DNA from: Candidatus Sulfotelmatobacter sp.
GTDB taxonomy: Bacteria; Acidobacteriota; Terriglobia; Terriglobales; Acidobacteriaceae
Direction of reading: 5' to 3'
Length of the DNA: 64,000 nt
Assembly (NCBI GenBank): GCA_025462865.1
Contig: JAOAPI010000128.1
Span: forward strand, 62,001 to 126,000
Numbering within the stretch: position 1 is the first letter of the stretch; each line of letters begins with the position of its first letter. The notes under the pieces are model-generated. The model was not told the origin of the DNA, ran no database searches, and saw only the letters and a program-made list of their open reading frames with translations. Below, in pieces: positions 58,153 to 64,000 of the stretch. The translations under genes were made by a program, and so were the position numbers.

Positions 58153-58209
58153 TTTGGTTTTCTCCGCGAAATAATAATGCCGCATCTCCGCTTCGCGACA
58201 CCACTCCCT

Positions 58210-59880
58210 CTAAACCCGCAACCATACCTTGTACCGATACTTGATCACTCGTTCCTCCCCGGCTTTCAGGCTGACTTCCCATGTCATTCGCGTGAGCGGA
58301 TTATCGACCGCGATCGCTTCGGCTAGTTTGTCGGCCTTGCCCTCGTCGGTCTGCGATTCCACGGTGCCCCGAACTTTATTTGCGATGCTCAATCGTACTT
58401 CTTTGCTTTTGTAATTCTTGATGGTCAGCTTGCCTTCAACGGTCACCTGATCGTAGTTGTAGTTGCGCCTCCGCTGAATTTCCTTTTGCCGCTCGACTTC
58501 ATTTTCCTCATGGCTGGCGCGAATGTCAGTGGCGATGGTCAGCTTCAGATTGGAGCTGGCGTTCTTCGGCGTGTAGGGAACGGTGTCCTGAGATAGCGGA
58601 CGCGTTCCGGAAATCACCATGGTGGGGGCGCTGGTCCAGGGAAATTTTGTCGTGTTCTTTAACCGAAGCGAGTGCCAGACGTTATCTTTCATGGAACGAT
58701 CGGAAGCCGAATTAGCATTGTTCTGCGCGTTGCCGAAGCCGTCCACGCGGGGCTGGTCTTCCAAGTTCCATTCGTAGATGTGTTGGCAATTCACGGTTTC
58801 TGAGAACACGTTGTAAGTCGCACGTTCGCCGCGAGCCAGAGTCACATTTTTTCGGCTGTACAGGAAGAGGTCTTCTTCCTGAACTCCTTGCAACTCTTCG
58901 GTCACGCTGCCAAAACTGGGCGACGCCGGTCCTTCATAAGCCATGAGCGCCGCGGCCTTCTGCCCCATTAATGCGTTTGAATAGCGGCTGTCCATCTCAT
59001 CTTTGCGTGCGGCCGCCTGCATGAAGTCGATCAGGGTCTGCTGCAGCGCCATGGGAGATGGAATATTTGAATAGGCAAAATTCGGAACGCCCACTACGAA
59101 AAAGAAATCTGTGTCCTTCAGATCCTCGGCGTCGTTCACCAGCACGGCCTGCATCGTGATCTGTGCCGTCTTGTCATCTTTCAGCGAAACCAAATAAGAA
59201 GGAGTCCAACCCAATCCATGTTCGAGATATCCCATCGTGAGATTGGCATGTTCAGTCGCGCCTTTTACTCTGAAGCGCAAAGCCTTGCGCTCCTCTTCTT
59301 GAGTCTGCTGAAAGATAGAGTTTTCGGGCAGAATGGCGCGCGCAATGTTGCGGAAGTAAAGAGCCAGCAGCTTGCCATCGGACTTCAGCAGCAAGAATTC
59401 CGGTACCACATGCAGCTGCGGGACAACTCGATCCGCCGCCTCAGTCCCCGCAGTTTCTGTGCCTGATTTTTCCCCCTGTCGAAAGCCGACAATTTCACCG
59501 GTATATTCCTTCTGGCTGTTGTCTACGACCGTGACAACTTTGCCGGCATTTGCCATTAGCACATCCGCCAGAGCAGTCAGGTTCTGCCGCCCGACGACCT
59601 TGTCGCGGTGGGCGACCACTTCATCCAGAGAGGCCCCGGCATCATTCGGCGCAATCCACAGAGAGCCTAGCGTCGCGTTCGGTATGGACGAAAGATTTCC
59701 CACTCCCGACTCAAGGCGCACATCGCCCTGCTTCACCACGAAGGCCAGGCCATTCTTGAAGGCTGCAACCGCCGCAGTCTTCAATTCGAGTTCGGGTTCG
59801 GGAGTCTCTCCAGAATGAGCGGCGAGTGACCAAATCACGCAGGTGCAGGCAACCAACACGAATCGACGCGAGACCTTCAT
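58210..59880 (-). CDS. Secreted beta-rich protein, DUF4139-like
   Basis: 556 residues from an ATG at 59880 with GGAGG six bases upstream. Signal peptide (MKVSRRFVLVACTCVIWSLA), then LKTAAVAAFKNGLAFVVKQG and further beta segments resembling the DUF4139/mucoidy-inhibitor-type layout: an N-terminal beta domain, a helical middle (IDFMQAAARKDEMDSRYSNA) and a C-terminal domain ending in EVSLKAGEERVIKYRYKVWL. Members are exported and of unknown function. It lies alone, downstream of the AAA gene on the same strand but separated from it by a terminator. Confidence 0.7.
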   Translation of the reverse strand: MKVSRRFVLVACTCVIWSLAAHSGETPEPELELKTAAVAAFKNGLAFVVKQGDVRLESGVGNLSSIPNATLGSLWIAPNDAGASLDEVVAHRDKVVGRQNLTALADVLMANAGKVVTVVDNSQKEYTGEIVGFRQGEKSGTETAGTEAADRVVPQLHVVPEFLLLKSDGKLLALYFRNIARAILPENSIFQQTQEEERKALRFRVKGATEHANLTMGYLEHGLGWTPSYLVSLKDDKTAQITMQAVLVNDAEDLKDTDFFFVVGVPNFAYSNIPSPMALQQTLIDFMQAAARKDEMDSRYSNALMGQKAAALMAYEGPASPSFGSVTEELQGVQEEDLFLYSRKNVTLARGERATYNVFSETVNCQHIYEWNLEDQPRVDGFGNAQNNANSASDRSMKDNVWHSLRLKNTTKFPWTSAPTMVISGTRPLSQDTVPYTPKNASSNLKLTIATDIRASHEENEVERQKEIQRRRNYNYDQVTVEGKLTIKNYKSKEVRLSIANKVRGTVESQTDEGKADKLAEAIAVDNPLTRMTWEVSLKAGEERVIKYRYKVWLRV

Positions 59881-59977
59881 CAAGACCTCCGGGACTGTAA
59901 ATCGACAATGATTATGCGTTGAGAACGGAGGCAGGGCGAGACGCAAGTAAGGTTCGGGCCATTTACGCGCCCGAAAG

Positions 59978-60005
59978 AAAAAAGGCGCCGGAGGGTACCG
60001 GCGCC
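59978..60005 (-). terminator. Rho-independent terminator of the AAA ATPase gene
   Basis: On the minus strand GGCGCCGG-TACCCT-CCGGCGCC forms a perfect 8-bp stem and is followed by six T residues. Confidence 0.95.
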
Positions 60006-60057
60006 AGAGGGGGACTCGCGAGATGCGGTCAAGCGAGTCGGTAAATTCTAAAAGAAC

Positions 60058-61221
60058 TTATTTGCTCTCCGCGATAGGGCTCGCGCCGAAATCGCGACGG
60101 TTGTTGGCAGCGGTGCGTGCCGCGCGTACGGCAGGCATGTTGGCGGCAGCCGCTCCGTAACGCTCCAGCAGTACGGGAGCCATGGTATTTTCCGCTTCCT
60201 TCACGAAAATCAGCTGGTTCTCCGAGGCCATATCCACGCGGACAAAGTCTCCCAGCTTCACCTGGGCGGTAGCGACCAGGTTGGCCAGCGGGAAAACCAG
60301 ATGGCGTTCGATAGCGCGCTTCAGATGGCGAGCACCGTAACGCGGATCGGTGCCTTCCTTCAACAGGAATTGCTTGGCGCCCTGCGTGCAGTTAAAAACA
60401 AACTGGTTGGTTCCGGCTGCCATCAGAACGCGCTGCTGCACCAGACCGAGTTCGATTTCGAGGATTCGTGCCAGATGTTCGTCGCGCAGGGTCTTGAAGA
60501 CCACAGTCGTGTCGATGCGGTTCATGAACTCCGGCGTAAATTTCCGGCGGGCCGCTTCGACCGCGGTGCGCTGAATCTTGTCGTCAAAGTTGTTGTCGAC
60601 CTCCACGACTCTTGGCGCAAAACCCAGACCGCCATCCACCAGGTCAGTCATTTCGCTGGCGCCCAGGTTCGAGGTCAGAATAATGATGCACTGGGAAAGA
60701 TCGACGCGGCGATTGTCGCCAAGCGTCAGCGTGGCCTTGTCCAGAATTCCAAGCAGGAGTTGCCAAAGCGAGTCGCTGGCCTTCTCAATTTCGTCGAAAA
60801 GCAGAATGGAGAGTTTCAGCTTCTCGGTGAACCATTGATTCAAAGCTTCCTGCGTCAGAAGGGGGTGAGTCTCGCGGTGACCGAGGTATCCCGGCGGCGA
60901 GCCGATGAGCTTGGCGATCTCATGCGAATGTTGGAACTCAGCGCAGTCGATCTTGATGCAGGCGCGCGCATCTCCAAATAACGCCTCCGCCATGGCTTCC
61001 ACCACGCGAGTCTTGCCCGAGCCGGTCGGCCCCAGGAAGAGCAGGTTCCCTACCGGACGTCCCGGGGCGTTCAGTCCGGCCAGAAACATCTGGTAAATCT
61101 CAGCTACCTTCTCTACGGCCTGGTCCTGACCCACGATACGTTTGCGCAGAGCCCCTTCGAATTCTCCAGCATCGTTGCTGCGACGGTTAGGATCAAGGAC
61201 GGTAGCGAGATTCGGTCTCAT
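60058..61221 (-). CDS. Single-ring Clp-type AAA+ ATPase (ClpB D2-like)
   Basis: 387 residues from an ATG at 61221 with AGGAAAG upstream; the longer frame to 61434 lacks any domain. Only one AAA+ module is present: Walker A GPTGSGKT (64-71), Walker B ILLFDE (139-144), sensor ILTSNLGASEM, arginine-finger region EFMNRIDTTVVF, and a C-terminal small domain with DPRYGARHLKRAIERH. The pore loop reads GSPPGYLGH, like the D2 rings of ClpA/B rather than ClpX, and no N-terminal domain or ClpP-binding loop (IGF) is seen. It probably remodels proteins on its own. Confidence 0.88.
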   Translation of the reverse strand: MRPNLATVLDPNRRSNDAGEFEGALRKRIVGQDQAVEKVAEIYQMFLAGLNAPGRPVGNLLFLGPTGSGKTRVVEAMAEALFGDARACIKIDCAEFQHSHEIAKLIGSPPGYLGHRETHPLLTQEALNQWFTEKLKLSILLFDEIEKASDSLWQLLLGILDKATLTLGDNRRVDLSQCIIILTSNLGASEMTDLVDGGLGFAPRVVEVDNNFDDKIQRTAVEAARRKFTPEFMNRIDTTVVFKTLRDEHLARILEIELGLVQQRVLMAAGTNQFVFNCTQGAKQFLLKEGTDPRYGARHLKRAIERHLVFPLANLVATAQVKLGDFVRVDMASENQLIFVKEAENTMAPVLLERYGAAAANMPAVRAARTAANNRRDFGASPIAESK

Positions 61222-61742
61222 AATAATTCGTCTTTCCTGTCGCAGGCCGTATCCTCGGCCTTGGCTTACTTTTCTCCGGACCTTCCAGGCCTTTGTACCT
61301 TGCGGCTGCCTACCGTCCAGGCTGACAAAATTTGTCACTCGGACCCAGCCGCTTGCCTGCCCCGATGGTACGTCCGGGCTGCCTGTGATTAAGCAAATGT
61401 CTGGCCACGGGAACCCGGGAGGTCGAAAAACCAAAACCCGCGTATCTGGCTGGTTTTAGGTGCCCGCCGACAATATTAGAACAGCCGAGGGTGAAAAATT
61501 AAGGAGGCGAAGAGAAATAGTTTGCGCAAGGGGGAAACAGCAATACCGATGTCCCAGTCCGCAGTTGGGAGAAAGCCGCCGGCCTCTCCCCTCTTTCGAG
61601 CCATCGGCGGATGCACGCGAAGGTGGGTCCGCCGCTGATCTCGCTGAACCCCCATGCCGCAAGGGTGAGATGACCCGGCGTAACTAGTAAGGGGGATGGG
61701 TGCAAGTTAGCATCGCGCTCAGGTATTTCTCGGAGGACTTCC
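61222..61742. other. 521-base divergent intergenic region with strong inverted repeats
   Basis: Separates the AAA gene (minus) and the DUF4015 gene (plus). Structures seen: palindrome TGACAAA-A-TTTGTCA (61323-61337); GGCCG...CGGCC in the AAA-gene leader; and on the plus strand stems GGGAGA / TCTCCC, CGGCGGA / TCCGCCG and GGGT / ACCC in 61555-61675, directly before the DUF4015 gene. No open frame is convincing. A structured leader RNA is possible. Confidence 0.5.
61323..61337. promoter_or_regulatory. Perfect palindrome in the AAA gene leader
   Basis: TGACAAA-A-TTTGTCA, 7-1-7, about 100 bases upstream of the ATG at 61221; a candidate operator. Confidence 0.45.
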
Positions 61743-63500
61743 TTGCGCCGCTCGTCACTTTTTGTCACGGTTTCTGTCGCCTGTCTTATGTTTGGAATGG
61801 CCGCGCTGCGGCTCAACTCGCGGCTTTTGGTTCCGACCGCATTAGCGCAGACCGCAAAACCTGTGCCTGAGGTGGCGGCAGCTCAAGGCACACGATTAAA
61901 GCCGGTGAATGCAACGTATCCCGCCGCGAAGACCGCGGACATTCCCCGGGTACAACTTACTGCCGCGCCGGGCACTGAGATTTACATCGCGAAGCGCGGA
62001 GAAAGTATTTCTGTCGTCGCGCGGCAATATCTGAAGCGAACCGGATACCTCACCTCCTCGGAACTATCGGACGCGATTCGCCACATCAACGGCAATCGTT
62101 CCGGCAATACACTCAGAGCCGGCGAGCAAATTGCGATCCCTGGAATTCTGTCCGCGCCGATCGTCGAGAAAACTGTCCCGGTCGCCAAAGATTTTGAAGT
62201 CCGCGCCATCTACCTGACCGGCATCATGGCGGCCAGCGACCATGGCATGCGCATCATCCGCCACTGGCGCGACGTCGGCGGCAACGCCGTCGTCTTCGAT
62301 ATCAAGGATTCCGACGGCAGCATCACGATTCCCTTCGAGCATCCGTTGCTTGGCAAGCATCAGGTTTACATCCACGACCTGCCGAAGTTCGTTCACTTCG
62401 TGCATTCGCAGAACATGCACGCCATCGCCCGCATCGCAATTTTCCGCGACGAGCGCATGGTGGTCGAGCATCCCGAACTCGCCGTGCAGTCGCGAAAAAA
62501 CAAGCAGCCCTGGCGCGAGAACGGCAAGCTCGTTTGGACTGACCCCTCGCAGCCGAAAGTTCAGGACTTCGACATTGCGCTCGCGAAATTCGTAGCGCAA
62601 TCCGGCGCGGATGAAATCCAGTTCGACTACGTCCGCTTCCCTGCCGAAGGCGATCAGAAAGATGCCAGCTTCCTCTATCAATCGGAACATCCCGAAGCGA
62701 GTCAGCCCGTAGACCCGACGCCAGCAATCGTGGTCCTCGAAGAAAATGCAGCGGCTTGCAAAGTTCCAGCCGCGAAGCGGCGAAAGCATGCAACCCACGC
62801 CGCAACTGGTGAGACAGAAGTGGGGAACAATAAAGCCCCGGAGGGGCGACAGGCGGTCTGTAGGGCACCTTCCAAGGCCGCGGCGCCTCGCGGATATCAG
62901 CGCTCTGACGTCATCACCGCGTTCCTGAAAAAAGCCTATGCCGAATTGCATCCCACCGGCGTGCTGCTCTCGCTCGACGTTTTCGGCGTGATGGCGTGGC
63001 AACGCCCCGTCGACCTCGCGCACACTGGACAAGACATCGTCGGCATGGCGAAATATTGCGACGTGCTCTCGCCCATGATCTATCCCTCGCACTTCTTCGG
63101 CATGGATAACATCGCGCACCCTGGCGATGCCCCCGAGCACTTCATCGGCGAATCCATGGCCCGCTTCGAACTGATCACCAAAGGCAGCGGCGTGGTCATC
63201 CGTCCCTGGCTGCAAGCCTTCCGGTGGCGAACTAAAACTTATTCGCCGGAGTACATCAAGGTGCAAGTCGCCACCGCCAAAGAAAAGGGCGGCATCGGAT
63301 TCTTATTCTGGAACGCCGCCAACGACTACTCGAAGCCCTACGAAGCCATGCCTGAAATGCGCTCCGCCAATTCGAAAGAGGGATCCAAAGATAAAGGCAA
63401 ATTTTTCCGCGGCGACGAACTGCCGGGCGTAACAGCTAAGGCAAGCCTGACGCCGACAGCTATCCCCGCTCCTGCGTCTGCGGCAACGGGAAGCCACTAA
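61743..63500 (+). CDS. Putative glycoside hydrolase (DUF4015) with repeat-derived insertion
   Basis: 585 residues. TTG start at 61743 with GGAGG six bases upstream. Signal or anchor segment (about 5-35), a LysM-like stretch (IYIAKRGESISVVARQYLKR ... LRAGEQIAIPG, about 80-135), then the DUF4015 putative TIM-barrel hydrolase: VRAIYLTGIMAAS, NAVVFDIKDSDG, IARIAIFRDE, DEIQFDYVRFPAEG, LSLDVFGVMAW, SPMIYPSHF. The domain is split at about residues 335-382 by a basic low-complexity segment (AACKVPAAKRRKHATHAATG and on) encoded by palindromic intergenic-type repeats. Likely acts on cell-surface polysaccharide. Confidence 0.88.
   Translation: MRRSSLFVTVSVACLMFGMAALRLNSRLLVPTALAQTAKPVPEVAAAQGTRLKPVNATYPAAKTADIPRVQLTAAPGTEIYIAKRGESISVVARQYLKRTGYLTSSELSDAIRHINGNRSGNTLRAGEQIAIPGILSAPIVEKTVPVAKDFEVRAIYLTGIMAASDHGMRIIRHWRDVGGNAVVFDIKDSDGSITIPFEHPLLGKHQVYIHDLPKFVHFVHSQNMHAIARIAIFRDERMVVEHPELAVQSRKNKQPWRENGKLVWTDPSQPKVQDFDIALAKFVAQSGADEIQFDYVRFPAEGDQKDASFLYQSEHPEASQPVDPTPAIVVLEENAAACKVPAAKRRKHATHAATGETEVGNNKAPEGRQAVCRAPSKAAAPRGYQRSDVITAFLKKAYAELHPTGVLLSLDVFGVMAWQRPVDLAHTGQDIVGMAKYCDVLSPMIYPSHFFGMDNIAHPGDAPEHFIGESMARFELITKGSGVVIRPWLQAFRWRTKTYSPEYIKVQVATAKEKGGIGFLFWNAANDYSKPYEAMPEMRSANSKEGSKDKGKFFRGDELPGVTAKASLTPTAIPAPASAATGSH
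62757..62885 (+). repeat. Family D-like repeat inserted in frame in the DUF4015 gene
   Basis: TTCCAGCCGCGAAGCGGCGA...CATGCAACCCAC..CGCAA matches the intergenic unit at 22741-22795. An AAGCCCCGGAGGGGCGACAG hairpin follows. Both are read through without a stop. Confidence 0.75.
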
Positions 63501-63506
63501 AGCAGG

Positions 63507-63596
63507 TTCCTACCGGGCTTCGCGCCCGATTCGGAATGACAAGGGTTCTTGTTGATGCACTTTCACTGCTCATGTGAGAACAGCAGGTCACCGCTA
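63507..63596. repeat. Compound family A element A11
   Basis: AGGTTCCTACCGGGCTTCGC then GCCCGATTCGGAATGACAAG, and after a spacer GAGAACAGCAGGTCACCGC, the same parts as in the compound element before pheS (28033-28152). Confidence 0.65.
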
Positions 63597-63637
63597 TCGA
63601 TTCAGCCCGGTCCGTATCGGGCCGCTGACTCCGTCCC

Positions 63638-64000
63638 CTATGTGACCCTCACATCCAGCAATGCCAGCCAGTATTGAAATGACTGCAGGGCAAATCCAAA
63701 AAAGATGAGCGCGATCCCAAACGCTCCCAGGCGCCGCTCCGGAAGGTTGTCGGCGTAGTTCTCGATCGACGGAACAATAGCGATCGCGACTCCAGTGACA
63801 GCGCCGGTTACTATTCCTACTCGCAGCGCAAACCACCACATGTGGTACGGCCGCCGTACCAAGGCGCTGCAAAAAAGGGCCGTCGCCGTGTAGCCAACGG
63901 TTCGCACCAGAATTCCCCAAACGTGACGTCGGGTCAGGCGGGGCTTGCCGGTCGCGGCGTAATCGAGCGCCGGACGCATGCCCCGGGAATACGCAAGGAT
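63638..64000 (-). CDS. Membrane protein, C-terminal part (runs off the window)
   Basis: The minus-strand frame is open from the window edge to a TAG at 63638 (121 codons); an internal ATG at 63979 may or may not be the start. Three hydrophobic segments are visible (GILVRTVGYTATALFCSALV; MWWFALRVGIVTGAVTGVAI; LGAFGIALIFFGFALQSFQY), with a basic N-terminal portion. No family recognised. A second minus frame at 63594-63920 is a shadow. Confidence 0.65.
   Translation of the reverse strand: MLAYSRGMRPALDYAATGKPRLTRRHVWGILVRTVGYTATALFCSALVRRPYHMWWFALRVGIVTGAVTGVAIAIVPSIENYADNLPERRLGAFGIALIFFGFALQSFQYWLALLDVRVT

Noticed and set aside
61545-61690. Known riboswitch classes for the DUF4015 leader
   Set aside because: I compared c-di-AMP, c-di-GMP-I, TPP, cobalamin and SAM core motifs by eye and found none; kept only as an unclassified structured candidate.

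Overview
The window looks like a piece of an Acidobacteriota chromosome (Terriglobia/Koribacter-like). The main reasons are four secreted proteins with the acidobacterial VWFA-related domain, two large TonB-receptor-like outer membrane proteins with an N-terminal carboxypeptidase-regulatory (Cna-B-like) domain, fairly GC-rich DNA, frequent TTG/GTG starts, and intergenic DNA crowded with short dispersed palindromes and 7-bp tandem repeats. I see no rRNA, tRNA, insertion sequence, integrase or CRISPR array.

Layout. 1-6.3 kb (minus strand): end of a secreted protein, aspS, three small secreted or FMN-type proteins, hisS and a gamma-carbonic-anhydrase-like protein. 6.7-9.9 kb: TonB-dependent receptor. 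10-12.3 kb: sensor kinase/response regulator pair. 12.5-18.5 kb: rpsU, a zinc-ribbon protein, mtaB, a VapBC pair, a cation/proton antiporter and an NlpC/P60 hydrolase. 19.1-21.8 kb: an FHA-GAF sigma-54 activator divergent from a small secreted protein gene that carries a sigma-54-type promoter. 21.9-23.5 kb: a PD-(D/E)XK protein followed by about 1 kb made of dispersed repeats. 23.5-26.2 kb: a compositionally distinct island (58-residue protein plus membrane protein, divergent from a SEC-C protein). 26.4-31.7 kb: infC-rpmI-rplT-pheS-pheT. 31.8-47 kb: aminotransferase, sodC, zapA region, lgt, an RluD-type pseudouridine synthase, two VWFA proteins, redox genes and cytochrome c. 47-64 kb: HAF-repeat protein, second receptor, Tat-exported aminotransferase, divergent VWFA pair, mglA, M13 peptidase, single-ring Clp-type ATPase, DUF4015 glycoside-hydrolase-like protein and an edge membrane protein.

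How the genes fit together. The translation block (infC, rpmI, rplT, pheS, pheT, with aspS, hisS, rpsU and mtaB nearby) is conventional housekeeping. The regulator at 19.9 kb and its divergent neighbour look like a self-contained activator/target pair. Two VWFA genes at 53.5 kb diverge from a strong palindrome.

The most unusual signal is the repeat ecology. Several palindrome families and degenerate heptamer arrays sit at gene boundaries, and material of the same kind is found in frame inside three genes: mtaB, pheT and the DUF4015 gene. In pheT and the DUF4015 gene it forms low-complexity insertions. One gene ends at a stop codon supplied by a repeat.
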